Source: Pseudomonas yangonensis (lineage in GTDB: Bacteria > Pseudomonadota > Gammaproteobacteria > Pseudomonadales > Pseudomonadaceae). Taken from it: DNA of 64,000 nt. The stretch lies in the NCBI RefSeq assembly GCF_009932725.1, contig NZ_BLJU01000022.1, forward strand, positions 124,001 to 188,000. The letters are read 5' to 3'. The position numbers and the translations under genes are program-made. The notes beneath the pieces are model-generated. The model was not told the origin of the DNA, searched no databases, and worked only from the letters and a program-made list of their open reading frames with translations. Of the stretch, positions 24,230 through 33,718 are shown one piece after another (the stretch's first letter is position 1; every line of letters starts with the position of its first letter).

Positions 24230-25405
24230 TCAGTTGAACAGACCGAAGAAGAACAGGCGGATGCTGTCCCACAGACGGCGCAGCAGGCCACCTTCTTCTA
24301 CAGACTGCAGGGCCACCAGATCGGTGCTGCGCACCACCTCGTCACCCAGTTTGACTTCGACCTTGCCGATCACGTCGCCCTGCTGGATCGGCGCGACTAG
24401 CTGCGGGTTGAGCGTCATGCTGGCCTGCAGCTTTTCCAGCTGGCCCTTGGGCAGGGTCATGGTCAGGTCCTCGGCCAGACCGGCCTTGACCTGGTTCGCG
24501 GCGCCCTTCCAGACAGTGGCCTGAGCCAGCTCGGTCCCTTTCTGATAGAAGGTGCGGCTTTCGAAGAAGCGGAAGCCGTAGGTCAGCAGTTTCTGGGTTT
24601 CCGCAGCACGGGCCTGCTCGCTGTCGGTACCGAATACCGAGGTGATCATGCGCGCTCCATCACGCACCGCCGAGGCCACCAGGCAGTAGCCGGCCTCGGA
24701 GGTGTGCCCGGTCTTCAGACCGTCGACGGTACGGTCACGCCACAGCAGCAGGTTGCGGTTGGGCTGCTTGATGTTGTTCCAGAGAAATTCCTTCTGCGAA
24801 TAGATCGCGTAGTGCTCGGCGTCTTCATTGATGATCGCGCGGGCCAGGATCGCCATGTCATGGGCGCTGGAGTAGTGCTCGGGATGCGGCAGGCCAGTGG
24901 CGTTCATGAAGTGGCTGTTCTTCATGCCCAGGCGCTCGGCAGTGGCGTTCATCATGTCGGCGAAGGCGTCTTCGCTGCCGGCGATGTATTCGGCGATGGC
25001 AATGCTCGCATCGTTGCCGGACTGGATGATGATGCCGTGCAGCAGGTCGTCGACCGTGGCCTGGCTGTTCACCGGCAGGAACATGGTGGAACCACCGGAA
25101 GCGGCACCGCCGGTACGCCAGGCGTGCTCGCTGATGGTTACCAGATCCTGTTCGCCAATCTTGCCATTGCGGATTTCCAACGTGGCGATGTAGGCAGTCA
25201 TCAGCTTGGTCAGGCTCGCTGGTGGCAGGCGCTCGTCAGCGTTGTTCTCGACCAGGACATTGCCGCTGGCAGCGTCCATCAGAACGTAGGATTTGGCGGC
25301 CAGTTGCGGCGCCGCAGGCACCACCTGCTGGTTGGCCATGGCGAGTGGCGCGGCCAGAAGGGTAAGAACCAGTGAAGCACGTTGCACGAAGCTGGTGATG
25401 TTCAT
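24230..25405 (-). CDS. dacC: D-alanyl-D-alanine carboxypeptidase (PBP5/6 type)
   Basis: Low-molecular-weight penicillin-binding protein that trims the terminal D-Ala of peptidoglycan stems. The 391-aa protein has a signal peptide (MNITSFVQRASLVLTLLAAPLAMA), the active-site SLTK in PASLTKLMTAY near residue 63, the SGN motif in IIQSGNDASIA near 127 and the KTG motif in DGLKTGHTSEAG near 231, then a PBP5 C-terminal domain and an amphipathic tail (LWDSIRLFFFGLFN) for membrane attachment. Start at 25405; the longer frame from 25468 would bury the signal peptide. Confidence 0.97.
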   Translation of the reverse strand: MNITSFVQRASLVLTLLAAPLAMANQQVVPAAPQLAAKSYVLMDAASGNVLVENNADERLPPASLTKLMTAYIATLEIRNGKIGEQDLVTISEHAWRTGGAASGGSTMFLPVNSQATVDDLLHGIIIQSGNDASIAIAEYIAGSEDAFADMMNATAERLGMKNSHFMNATGLPHPEHYSSAHDMAILARAIINEDAEHYAIYSQKEFLWNNIKQPNRNLLLWRDRTVDGLKTGHTSEAGYCLVASAVRDGARMITSVFGTDSEQARAAETQKLLTYGFRFFESRTFYQKGTELAQATVWKGAANQVKAGLAEDLTMTLPKGQLEKLQASMTLNPQLVAPIQQGDVIGKVEVKLGDEVVRSTDLVALQSVEEGGLLRRLWDSIRLFFFGLFN

Positions 25406-25513
25406 CCGTCTCTCGAAAATCGTTGCATGGGTTGTACGGCCCCGAGGGGCCATCTTTCGACTCGCCACCAGGCAAGCCTCGGATTAGTCCGGCAAAAGCC
25501 GGTTAAGTTGCCA

Positions 25514-26527
25514 TCAGTCGGCGCGGACCAGCGTGGGCTGGCCAAGGTTGGCCAGGCGCACGCTGCTCTGCAGCTGCTCAGCCTCGCCCTGATTGCTGAT
25601 CGGCCCCATTCGGACCCGATGCAGAATCTGCTGGTCGCGTACCACTGAGCTGATGAACACCGGCACACTGCTGGTCTGGGTCAGCTTGGACTTGAGCAGC
25701 TCCGCAGCGTCCGGATTGGCGAAGGCTCCCACCTGGAGATACAGGCCAGAGGCTCCGAGTGAATCGTTTTTTTTTGCGTCGATCTGCACCGGCACCACCG
25801 CAGCGGCGTGCTGGGCAGGTGGCGGCGCGTACTGCTCGACGACCTGCGGTGCAGGCTGTGCGACGGGTTTGGCAACGGCGGCCTTGGCCGGCTGATTGTT
25901 GGCCAGTACCAGCGGCACCGGGCGGCCCTGCTGCGCCCACCACTCGTGGGGATCGATGCCCTCGACCTTGACCCGCGCCGTGCCCTTCTCGGCATAGCCC
26001 AGCTTCTTCGCCGCAGCGAAGGACAGGTCGATGATGCGGTCGGAGTAGAACGGCCCACGGTCGTTGACCCGCAGGATCACCACCTTGCCGTTCTCCAGGT
26101 TGGTCACGCGCACGTAGCTGGGTAGCGGCAGGGTCTTGTGCGCCGCAGTCATGCCGTACAGGTCGTAGGTCTCGCCGTTGGCCGTGGCCTGGCCGTGGAA
26201 CTTGGTGCCGTACCAGGAAGCGGGGCCGACCGCCTGATAGCGACGGGCATCCTGGATCGGGTAGTACTGCTTGCCGAATACCACGTAGGGGCTGGCCTTG
26301 ACCGGCCCGTAGTGCGGCATGGGAATGGCGTCCTGGATCTTCGAGACATCGACATCCCACCAGGGCGCGCCATCGCGATGCGGACGGTTGAAATCATCCG
26401 GGCCGGAGATACCGGCCGACTGACCGGGCGTCACCGCAGGTTGCGGTGCCCGGTTGGAAGAGCAGCTCGCCAGCAACAGCGCTGCCGTTACGCAGGCTGC
26501 CAGCGGCAGCAGTTTGGACGCACTCAT
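25514..26527 (-). CDS. rlpA: Septal-ring lytic transglycosylase RlpA
   Basis: Outer-membrane lipoprotein that cleaves peptide-free (denuded) glycan strands at the division septum. The 337-aa protein has a lipobox LLLASCSS (Cys about residue 22), a double-psi beta-barrel domain (GPASWYGTKFHGQATANGET near 102, with the active Asp in VNDRGPFYSDRIIDLS near 155) and a C-terminal SPOR domain (GLYLQVGAFANPDAAELLKS, about residue 263 on). Its ATG overlaps the sltB1 stop by 4 bases. Confidence 0.96.
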   Translation of the reverse strand: MSASKLLPLAACVTAALLLASCSSNRAPQPAVTPGQSAGISGPDDFNRPHRDGAPWWDVDVSKIQDAIPMPHYGPVKASPYVVFGKQYYPIQDARRYQAVGPASWYGTKFHGQATANGETYDLYGMTAAHKTLPLPSYVRVTNLENGKVVILRVNDRGPFYSDRIIDLSFAAAKKLGYAEKGTARVKVEGIDPHEWWAQQGRPVPLVLANNQPAKAAVAKPVAQPAPQVVEQYAPPPAQHAAAVVPVQIDAKKNDSLGASGLYLQVGAFANPDAAELLKSKLTQTSSVPVFISSVVRDQQILHRVRMGPISNQGEAEQLQSSVRLANLGQPTLVRAD

Positions 26528-27534
26528 CGATTACCCCGTGCTTCGACCAGTAGCTCGGCCAGTTGGTTGACCGCCATGGCATACATCACGCTGCGATTGT
26601 AGCGGGTGATGGTGTAGAAGTTGGGCAAACCGAACCAGTATTCGTCGCCTTCGGCACCTTCCAGACGAAACGCCGTCACCGGTACGTCTTCGGCCAGCTT
26701 GTCCCGGCTCTTCCAGCCCAGTTCGCGCAGTTCGGCGACATTCTTCACCGGGTCCAGGCCCTGAGTCAGGCCTTCGTCGATGCGTGCTCCGCTGACCTCG
26801 ACGCGACTGGCCACCTGCCCGCCGGCCTGCCAGCCGTGGCGTTTGAAATAGCTGGCAACGCTGCCGATGGCATCGGTCGGGTTGCTCCAAATGTTGATGT
26901 GGCCGTCGCCATCGAAGTCCACGGCGTAGGCGCGGAAGCTGCTCGGCATGAACTGCGGCAGGCCCATGGCACCAGCATAGGAGCCCTTGAGCGAAAGCGG
27001 ATCGACCTGCTCCTCGCGGGTCAGCATTAGAAACTCGCGCAGCTCCTTACGGAAGAACGGCGCGCGCGGCGGATAATCGAAGGCCAGGGTCGACAATGCG
27101 TCCATCACCCGCCAGCTACCGGTATTGCCGCCGTAGAAGGTTTCTACACCGATGATGGCGACGATGAATTGCGGTGGTACGCCATACTCGGCCTCGGCCT
27201 TCTGCAACGCAGCCTGGTTCTTGTTCCAGAACTCCACGCCCTGGGCGATGCGCTTGTCGGTTATGAAGATCGGCCGGTATTCCTTCCAGGGTTTGACCTT
27301 CTCTGCCGGACGCGAAATGGCATCGAGAATCGCCTGCTTGCGCTCGACATCAGCGAAAAGCGCGTACAACTGCTCGCTGGCGAAACCGTAGTCACGGGTC
27401 ATTTCCTCGACGAACTCGGTCACCTGCGGCGAGTTCTGATAGTCGGCCGCCAACGCCTGGGCGCCGCTTCCGAGCATGCCGGCGATGCCGACTCCGATGA
27501 ACGTACGAGCGGCCCAACTGCGCAGAGAATGCAT
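26524..27534 (-). CDS. sltB1: Lytic murein transglycosylase B, SltB1-like
   Basis: Family-3 lytic transglycosylase, 336 aa, with an N-terminal signal sequence ending near GSGAQALAAD; I see no lipobox, so it is probably soluble in the periplasm. Motifs: FIVAIIGVETFYGGNTGSWR near residue 123 with the catalytic Glu, and GAMGLPQFMPSSFRAYAVDFDGDGH near 188. The paralogue at 20592 has a PG-binding domain that this one lacks. Sits between rodA (18 bp away) and rlpA (overlap). Confidence 0.95.
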   Translation of the reverse strand: MHSLRSWAARTFIGVGIAGMLGSGAQALAADYQNSPQVTEFVEEMTRDYGFASEQLYALFADVERKQAILDAISRPAEKVKPWKEYRPIFITDKRIAQGVEFWNKNQAALQKAEAEYGVPPQFIVAIIGVETFYGGNTGSWRVMDALSTLAFDYPPRAPFFRKELREFLMLTREEQVDPLSLKGSYAGAMGLPQFMPSSFRAYAVDFDGDGHINIWSNPTDAIGSVASYFKRHGWQAGGQVASRVEVSGARIDEGLTQGLDPVKNVAELRELGWKSRDKLAEDVPVTAFRLEGAEGDEYWFGLPNFYTITRYNRSVMYAMAVNQLAELLVEARGNR

Positions 27535-27552
27535 TGACTCAAAACCCCCAAA

Positions 27553-28698
27553 TCAAACCTGAGCGATCCACTTTCTGTGGGTGTGGATCGCCATCAATAT
27601 CCCGAAGCCTGACAACAGCGTGACCAGGTGGGTTCCGCCATAGCTAATGAACGGAAGCGGCACCCCAACCACCGGCAGCAGCCCGCTGACCATGCCGATG
27701 TTGACGAATACGTAGACGAAGAAGGTCATGGTCAGCGCCCCGGCCAGCAGCTTGCCGAACAGCGTCTGCGCCTGGGCGGTGATCACCAGGCCGCGCGCCA
27801 GCAGCAGCAGATAGAGCAGCAACAACAGACAGACGCCAACCAGGCCGAACTCCTCCGCGAGCACGGCAATGATAAAGTCCGTATGGCTTTCCGGCAAAAA
27901 ATCCAGGTGCGACTGAGTGCCCAGCAACCAACCCTTGCCGAGCACGCCGCCGGAACCGATCGCAGCCTTTGACTGGATGATGTTCCAACCCGCCCCCAAC
28001 GGATCGCTTTCCGGGTTGAGAAAGGTCAGCACGCGGCGCTTCTGGTAGTCGTGCATGAGGAAGAACCACATGCCCACCGCAACCGGCACTACGGCGGCTA
28101 CCGCACCGAAAATCCAGCGCCATTGCAGACCGGCCATGAAGACCACAAAAGCCCCCGAGGCGAGGATCAGCAACGAAGTACCCAGATCCGGCTGCTTGGC
28201 GATCAGCACCACCGGCACGCCGATCATCGCCAGGCTGACGACCAGATGCTTGAAACGCGGCGGCAGGTTGTGTCGCGCCATGTACCAGGCGATGGTCATC
28301 GGCATGATGATCTTCATCAGCTCCGAGGGCTGGAAGCGGATCACCCCAGGTATGTTGATCCAGCGCGTCGCGCCCATCGCGGTGTGGCCCATCACCTCAA
28401 CCACTACCAGCAGCACCACGCCTATCACGTAGGCCAGCGGCACCCAGCGCGCCATGAAGCGCGGGTCGAACTGGGCGATCACCACCACCGCGAGCATGCC
28501 GATGCCGAAAGAGGAGGCCTGCCTGAGCAACAGGTCGATGTTCTTGCCGCTGGCCGAATAGAGGATGAACAGGCTGCCGGTGCCCAGGATAAGCAGCAGC
28601 AACAGCAGCCAGCCATCGATATGCAGGCGCTGCAGCAGGCTGGCGCGCCGGCGCAGTACGTCCTCGTCGGACAGGGTACGGTCGAAATTGCTTATCAT
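27553..28698 (-). CDS. rodA: Peptidoglycan glycosyltransferase RodA
   Basis: SEDS-family polymerase that builds glycan strands during elongation, working with PBP2. The 381-aa protein has about ten membrane segments; ARWINIPGVIRFQPSELMKI near residue 109, KQPDLGTSLLI near 167 and FPESHTDFI-type loop LPESHTDFIIAVLAEEFG near 267, followed by the closing GGTHLVTLLSGFGILMAI. Its start overlaps the PBP2 stop by 4 bases, so the enzyme pair is translationally linked. Confidence 0.97.
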   Translation of the reverse strand: MISNFDRTLSDEDVLRRRASLLQRLHIDGWLLLLLLILGTGSLFILYSASGKNIDLLLRQASSFGIGMLAVVVIAQFDPRFMARWVPLAYVIGVVLLVVVEVMGHTAMGATRWINIPGVIRFQPSELMKIIMPMTIAWYMARHNLPPRFKHLVVSLAMIGVPVVLIAKQPDLGTSLLILASGAFVVFMAGLQWRWIFGAVAAVVPVAVGMWFFLMHDYQKRRVLTFLNPESDPLGAGWNIIQSKAAIGSGGVLGKGWLLGTQSHLDFLPESHTDFIIAVLAEEFGLVGVCLLLLLYLLLLARGLVITAQAQTLFGKLLAGALTMTFFVYVFVNIGMVSGLLPVVGVPLPFISYGGTHLVTLLSGFGILMAIHTHRKWIAQV

Positions 28699-30587
28699 CG
28701 CTGGCTGACCTCGGCAGGCTTGGGCATCGCGAACTCGGCCTTGAGCTGACCGGTTTCCTTGTCCAGCAGCCAGGCGTCCATCACCTGCTTGACCACTGGC
28801 GCGGCGACGCCAGAGCCGGACTCGCCGTTCTCGACCATCACCGCGATGGCAATCTGCGGGTTGTTCGCCGGGGCAAAACCGACGAACAGGGCGTGGTCGC
28901 GGTGGCGTTCCTGCACCTTGTTGCGGTCGTATTTCTCGCCCTGCTTGATCGCCACCACCTGCGCCGTACCGCTCTTGCCGGCGATGCGGTAGACCGCGCT
29001 GTCACCAACCTTGCGTGCGGTGCCGCGAGCGCCGTGCAATACCTCTTCCATGCCGTGAATGCCGTACTCCCAGAATTTCGGGTCGCGCAGCACGATGTCC
29101 GGCATCGGGTTGGGGTCTACAGGCAGACGACCGTCGACGCTCTTGGCCAGGTGCGGGCGGATCCACTTGCCGCGCGTGGCCATCAATGCGGTGGCCTGCG
29201 CCAGCTGCAGCGGCGTGGTCTGCATATAGCCCTGGCCGATGCCGAGAATCAGCGTCTCGCCCGGATACCAGGGCTGGCGATAGCGCGCCCGCTTCCAGTC
29301 GCGCGAAGGCATCAGACCGGCGGTTTCCTCGAACATGTCCAACGCCACGCGCTGACCGAGGCCGAAGCGGCTCATGTAGTCGTGCATGCGATCGACGCCC
29401 ATCTTGTGCGCCAGATCGTAGAAGTAGGTGTCGTTGGAACGGGCGATGGCCAGGTTCAGATCCACCCAGCCGTCACCGGTACGGTTCCAGTTGCGGTACT
29501 TGTGGCTGTGGTTGGGCAGCTGATAGAAGCCAGGGTCGAACACCCGCGAGGTGGGCGTGACCACGCCGGCATCCAGGCCGGCCACGGCAACCATCGGCTT
29601 GATGGTCGAGCCAGGCGGGTAAAGACCGCGCAGTACCCGGTTGTACAACGGCTGATCGATGGAGTCGCGCAACTCGCCATAGGCCTTGAAGCTGATACCG
29701 GTGACGAAGGGGTTGGGGTCGAAGCTGGGCTGGCTGACCATCGCCAACACTTCGCCGTTGTTCGGATCGATGGCCACCACCGCGCCACGGCGACCGCCCA
29801 GGGCGTTCTCCGCGGCCTCCTGGAGGTGCACGTCGAGGCTCAGGACGATGTCCTTGCCCGGTTTCGGATCGATGCGATTGAGCACGCGCAGTACACGGCC
29901 ACGGGCATTGGTCTCGACCTCTTCATAGCCGACTTCGCCGTGCAGCTCGTCTTCGTAGAAGCGCTCGATACCGGTCTTGCCGATATGGTGGGTGCCGGCG
30001 TAGTCGGTAGGATCGAGACGCTTGAGCTCCTGCTCGTTGATGCGCCCGACATAGCCGACCGAATGAGCGAAGTGCTCCTGCTGTGGGTAATGCCGTACCA
30101 GCTGCGCGGCCACCTCGACGCCGGGCAGGCGGAACTGGTTGACCGCGATGCGGGCGATCTGCTCCTCCGAGAGCTCGAACAGGATCGGTACCGGTTCGAA
30201 CGGGCGCCGCCCCTGGCGCACGCGGCGTTCGAACAGCGCACGCTCGTCCTCGGTAAGCTCCAGCACCTCGACCACGGTATCGAGCACGCTGAGCCAGTCA
30301 CCGGCACGCTCGCGGGTCACGGTCAGGCTGAAACTGGGGCGGTTGTCGGCGATGATCACGCCGTTGCGGTCGAAGATCAGCCCACGGGTCGGCGGGATCG
30401 GCTGCACGTGGATGCGGTTGTTCTCCGCCAGGGTGCTGTGATGCTCGTACTGGATCACCTGCAGGTAGTACATGCGCATGATCAGCACGCAGGTCAGCAG
30501 GATGATCGCCACGCCGCCGACGAGCACCCGGCGCTTGACCAGACGAGCGTCCTTTTCGTGATCCTTGAGGCGAATCGGCTGCGGCAT
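28695..30587 (-). CDS. mrdA: Penicillin-binding protein 2 (transpeptidase)
   Basis: Class B PBP that cross-links peptidoglycan in the elongasome and activates RodA. The 630-aa protein has one N-terminal membrane helix (VLVGGVAIILLTCVLIMRMYY), the PBP dimerisation domain, then the transpeptidase with active-site STIK in PGSTIKPMVAV near residue 328, SND in ARSNDTYF near 386, and KSG in GKSGTAQVV near 543. The ATG at 30587 (MPQPIRLKDHEKDARLVKRR) is 11 bp from rlmH; the longer frame from 30656 overlaps rlmH. Confidence 0.97.
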   Translation of the reverse strand: MPQPIRLKDHEKDARLVKRRVLVGGVAIILLTCVLIMRMYYLQVIQYEHHSTLAENNRIHVQPIPPTRGLIFDRNGVIIADNRPSFSLTVTRERAGDWLSVLDTVVEVLELTEDERALFERRVRQGRRPFEPVPILFELSEEQIARIAVNQFRLPGVEVAAQLVRHYPQQEHFAHSVGYVGRINEQELKRLDPTDYAGTHHIGKTGIERFYEDELHGEVGYEEVETNARGRVLRVLNRIDPKPGKDIVLSLDVHLQEAAENALGGRRGAVVAIDPNNGEVLAMVSQPSFDPNPFVTGISFKAYGELRDSIDQPLYNRVLRGLYPPGSTIKPMVAVAGLDAGVVTPTSRVFDPGFYQLPNHSHKYRNWNRTGDGWVDLNLAIARSNDTYFYDLAHKMGVDRMHDYMSRFGLGQRVALDMFEETAGLMPSRDWKRARYRQPWYPGETLILGIGQGYMQTTPLQLAQATALMATRGKWIRPHLAKSVDGRLPVDPNPMPDIVLRDPKFWEYGIHGMEEVLHGARGTARKVGDSAVYRIAGKSGTAQVVAIKQGEKYDRNKVQERHRDHALFVGFAPANNPQIAIAVMVENGESGSGVAAPVVKQVMDAWLLDKETGQLKAEFAMPKPAEVSQR

Positions 30588-30597
30588 GACTAGGTGA

Positions 30598-31065
30598 TCA
30601 CTTGTGGTACGGGTGACCGGACAAGACGGTCCAGGCTCGGTAGATCTGCTCGCCAAGCAGGATGCGCACCAGCGGATGCGGCAGGGTCAGCGGCGACAGC
30701 GACCAGCGCTGTTCGCTGCGCGCGCAGACCTCCGGCGCCAGCCCTTCCGGGCCGCCGACCATGAGGTTGACGTTACGCGCGTCGAGACGCCAGCGATCAA
30801 GCTCCGTCGCCAGTTGCTCGGTGCTCCATGGCTTGCCATGGACCTCCAGCGTGACGATACGTTCGCCGGGCTGCACCTTGCTCAGCATGGCCTCACCCTC
30901 CTGACGGATCAGGCGGGCGACATCGGCGTTCTTGCCGCGGGTATTGAGGGGAATTTCCACCAGCTCCAGCGGCAGCTCGGCCGGCAGGCGCTTGACGTAC
31001 TCCTGCCAGCCCTCCTCGACCCAACGCGGCATGCGCGAACCGACAGCGATCAGTTTGATTCGCAC
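30598..31065 (-). CDS. rlmH: 23S rRNA pseudouridine-1915 N3-methyltransferase RlmH
   Basis: SPOUT methyltransferase acting on pseudouridine 1915 in helix 69 of 23S rRNA on assembled 70S ribosomes. The 155-aa length is exact for the family; MRIKLIAVGSRMPRWVEEG at the N-terminus, MVGGPEGLAPEV near residue 101 for SAM binding, and the C-terminal LLGEQIYRAWTVLSGHPYHK with the catalytic Tyr-His region. Lies 9 bp after rsfS. Confidence 0.98.
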   Translation of the reverse strand: MRIKLIAVGSRMPRWVEEGWQEYVKRLPAELPLELVEIPLNTRGKNADVARLIRQEGEAMLSKVQPGERIVTLEVHGKPWSTEQLATELDRWRLDARNVNLMVGGPEGLAPEVCARSEQRWSLSPLTLPHPLVRILLGEQIYRAWTVLSGHPYHK

Positions 31066-31074
31066 GGCTAGCGC

Positions 31075-31443
31075 TTACTCGGCCGAGTGCTGGGCGCGGC
31101 TCTGCTCGGCGCCCTGCCACAGGCGCTCCAGATCATAGAACTGACGCGCGGTCGGCAGCATCACGTGGACGACGATGTCGCCCAGGTCGAGCAGGGCCCA
31201 TTCGCCGCTGTCCAGACCTTCGCTACCGATGGGGCGTACGCCCTGCTCCTTGACCTTTTCCAGCACGTTTTCCACCAGCGACTTGACCTGACGGCTGGAG
31301 CTACCGCTGGCGATCACCATGAAATCGGTGATGCTGGTCTTGTCCTTGACGTCGATCACGGTGATGTCGGTCGCCTTGATCTCTTCCAGCGCCGCCACGG
31401 CGATCTTGACCAGCTCGTCGCTGGGCATGTTCTGCTTACTCAT
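31075..31443 (-). CDS. rsfS: Ribosomal silencing factor RsfS
   Basis: Binds uL14 and blocks joining of ribosomal subunits in stationary phase or starvation. The 122-aa protein carries the family core DVKDKTSITDFMVIASGSSSRQ near residue 35 and GEWALLDLGDIVVHVML near 86. Start MSKQNMPSDELVKIAV at 31443, 50 bp after nadD. Confidence 0.97.
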   Translation of the reverse strand: MSKQNMPSDELVKIAVAALEEIKATDITVIDVKDKTSITDFMVIASGSSSRQVKSLVENVLEKVKEQGVRPIGSEGLDSGEWALLDLGDIVVHVMLPTARQFYDLERLWQGAEQSRAQHSAE

Positions 31444-31493
31444 AAAAACTCATTTGCCTCGTGTAATGGACGCCAGCGCACCTGCACGGCGTT

Positions 31494-32153
31494 TCAAGCA
31501 TTGGGCGCACGGTAAAGGTCGTGCGCCTGGATGTAGGCCAGTACCGCATCGGGCAGCAGATAACGCGCCGAGCGGCCGGTTGCCAGTAAATGGCGAATCT
31601 GCGTGGCGGAAATCGCCAACGGAGTCTGCCAGATGAAACTGATTTGCCCGCCTGCGCCCTCCAGGCTCAGCGGGTCGCTGACACTGCGCGCGGCCAGCAG
31701 ATCGCGCAGCGCCTCCGGCGCTTCGCTGTCGGCGTCCGGCCGCTGCAGCACCAGCAGATGGCAGTGCTCGAGCAATTCCTGCCAGCGATGCCAGCTCGGC
31801 AAGCTGCAGAAGGCATCCCAGCCAAGCAGCAAAAACAGCTGATCGTCCGCCGCCAGCTCGGCACGCACCGACTCCAGGGTGTCCACCGTGTACGACGGCT
31901 TGTCGCGACGCAGCTCGCGGTCATCGACCGCCAGCCGCGGTTCGCCGGTGACCGCCAGTTCGACCATGGCCAGACGCTGTTCGGCCGTCGCCTGCGGCGT
32001 ATCGCGGTGCGGCGGCCTGGCGCTGGGGATCAGCCGCAGCTCGTCCAGTGCCATGAACTCGGCCACTTCCAGCGCCGCACGCAAATGCCCGATATGCACC
32101 GGGTTGAAGGTACCGCCGAGCAGGCCGATGCGTCGGGCGCCGATCCGTTTCAT
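31494..32153 (-). CDS. nadD: Nicotinate-nucleotide adenylyltransferase NadD
   Basis: Makes deamido-NAD from nicotinate mononucleotide and ATP. The 219-aa protein has the nucleotidyltransferase GGTFNPVHIGHL (with the HxGH motif) at residues 14-25, PPHRDTP near 48, LLGWDAFCSLPSWHRW near 113 and the ISATQIR motif near 185. The ATG abuts the proA stop directly, so the two genes are adjoining in one transcript. Confidence 0.98.
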   Translation of the reverse strand: MKRIGARRIGLLGGTFNPVHIGHLRAALEVAEFMALDELRLIPSARPPHRDTPQATAEQRLAMVELAVTGEPRLAVDDRELRRDKPSYTVDTLESVRAELAADDQLFLLLGWDAFCSLPSWHRWQELLEHCHLLVLQRPDADSEAPEALRDLLAARSVSDPLSLEGAGGQISFIWQTPLAISATQIRHLLATGRSARYLLPDAVLAYIQAHDLYRAPNA

Positions 32154-33419
32154 TTATGTGCGAATGTGTCCGTCGCCGAAGACCACGTACTTCTCGCTGG
32201 TCAGGCCTTCCAGGCCGACCGGTCCGCGTGCGTGCAGCTTGTCGGTGGAAATACCGATCTCCGCACCCAGGCCGTACTCGAAACCATCGGCAAAGCGGGT
32301 CGAGGCATTGACCATCACCGAGGAAGAATCCACCTCGGTGAGGAAACGCCGCGCATCGCTGAAGTTCTCGGTGATGATCGAGTCGGTGTGCTGCGAGCCG
32401 TAATGATTGATGTGCTCAATGGCCGCATCCAGCGAGTCGACGATGCGAATGGCCAGGATCGGCGCGTTGTACTCGGCGAACCAGTCATCCTCGCTCGCTT
32501 CCAGCACGTCGTTACCAAGCAGTTCGCGGGTAGCGACATCGCCACGCAGCTCCACGCCCTTGTCACGGTAGATGGCAGCCAGCGGCGGCAGCACACGTGC
32601 GGCGATGGCCTGATGCACCAGCAGGGTCTCCATGGCATTGCACGGCGAGTAGCGCTGGGTCTTGGCGTTGTCGCAGACGCGGATGGCCTTGTCGAGATCG
32701 GCGGCAACGTCGACATAGACGTGGCAAACGCCGTCCAGGTGCTTGATCACCGGTACCTTGGCGTCGCGACTGATGCGCTCGATCAGGCCCTTGCCACCGC
32801 GCGGGACGATCACATCGACGTACTCGGGCATGGTGATCAGCTCACCGACTGCGGCGCGGTCGGTGGTCTCCACCACCTGCACGGCGGCTGCCGGCAGATC
32901 CGCTTCGGCCAGGCCCTGCTGGATGCAGCGGGCAATCGCCTGGTTGGAGTGAATAGCCTCGGAACCGCCACGCAGGATGGTGGCGTTGCCGGACTTCAGG
33001 CACAGGCTGGCGGCATCGATGGTCACGTTCGGACGCGACTCGTAGATGATGCCGATCACGCCCAGCGGCACACGCATCTTGCCGACCTGGATGCCGGACG
33101 GCAGGTAGCGCATGCCCTGAATCTCGCCGATCGGATCGGGCAGGGTCGCCACCTGGCGCAGCCCTTCGATCATGCTGTCGATCACCTTCGGCGTCAGCGC
33201 CAGGCGGTCGACCATGGCCGGTTCCAGACCGCTGGCGCGGGCAGCGGCCAGGTCCAGTTCGTTGGCGGCAGTCAGTTCGGCGCGAGCGGCGTCGAGGGCG
33301 TTGGCGGCGGCCTGCAGCGCGCGATTCTTCTGCGCGGTGCTGGCGCGGGCAAGCACCCTGGAAGCCTGGCGGGCGGCCTGGCCCAGGCGGGTCATGTAAG
33401 CGTGCACGGACTCGGTCAT
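32154..33419 (-). CDS. proA: Gamma-glutamyl phosphate reductase ProA
   Basis: NADPH-dependent reduction of gamma-glutamyl phosphate to glutamate semialdehyde in proline synthesis. The 421-aa aldehyde-dehydrogenase-fold protein shows PLGVIGIIYESRPNVT near residue 117, KSGNATILRGGSEA near 143, VPRGGKGLI near 207 and the catalytic cysteine in RYSPCNAMETLL near 278. Probably the promoter-proximal gene of the long run down to dacC. Confidence 0.98.
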   Translation of the reverse strand: MTESVHAYMTRLGQAARQASRVLARASTAQKNRALQAAANALDAARAELTAANELDLAAARASGLEPAMVDRLALTPKVIDSMIEGLRQVATLPDPIGEIQGMRYLPSGIQVGKMRVPLGVIGIIYESRPNVTIDAASLCLKSGNATILRGGSEAIHSNQAIARCIQQGLAEADLPAAAVQVVETTDRAAVGELITMPEYVDVIVPRGGKGLIERISRDAKVPVIKHLDGVCHVYVDVAADLDKAIRVCDNAKTQRYSPCNAMETLLVHQAIAARVLPPLAAIYRDKGVELRGDVATRELLGNDVLEASEDDWFAEYNAPILAIRIVDSLDAAIEHINHYGSQHTDSIITENFSDARRFLTEVDSSSVMVNASTRFADGFEYGLGAEIGISTDKLHARGPVGLEGLTSEKYVVFGDGHIRT

Positions 33420-33454
33420 GGCGGCGGAGGTCTGGCAGTTGGAAAAAGGGGCTG

Positions 33455-33460
33455 ATTATA
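33455..33460 (-). promoter_or_regulatory. Possible -10 element of the proA operon
   Basis: The minus strand reads TATAAT 35 bases before the proA ATG. The -35 region 17 bases further up (TGGGCG) is poor, so this rests on the -10 alone. Confidence 0.4.
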
Positions 33461-33606
33461 GCGGGCTCGCAAGGCCGCGCCCAGCGGCGTCTGGCAAGCG
33501 GTAGACAGCGCGTCCGCTTAGCGCCCGCGGTAACGCCCGCAGCCGCGCCACGCAAGCGCCGCACCTGCAACGGTGACACTCGCAGGCAGGGGCCGCCCGA
33601 AGGTTG

Positions 33607-33635
33607 GGTAAACAAATCGCCGCACGATGTTTACC
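33607..33635. promoter_or_regulatory. Inverted repeat, likely operator, upstream of the hydrolase gene
   Basis: GGTAAACA and TGTTTACC form a perfect 8-bp dyad with a 13-bp spacer (centres two helical turns apart), 84 bp before the hydrolase ATG. The rest of the 299-bp proA-hydrolase gap shows nothing else I can name. The dyad suits a dimeric repressor; the protein is unknown. Confidence 0.5.
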
Positions 33636-33718
33636 TTGCAATCGAGGTTTTGCCGACCCGGCGAGACGGCAGCGCATGCCGCCCCACCAGAAGAACACAA
33701 CAGAGACTGGAGTGCCCC

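Noticed and set aside
28893..30593. Plus-strand 566-codon open frame opposite PBP2
   Set aside because: Mirror of the mrdA codons; no domain features and no ribosome site.
31590..33455. Plus-strand 621-codon open frame opposite nadD and proA
   Set aside because: Antisense to two clear enzymes; composition (QHRLGVDH-rich) is that of a mirror frame in high-GC DNA.
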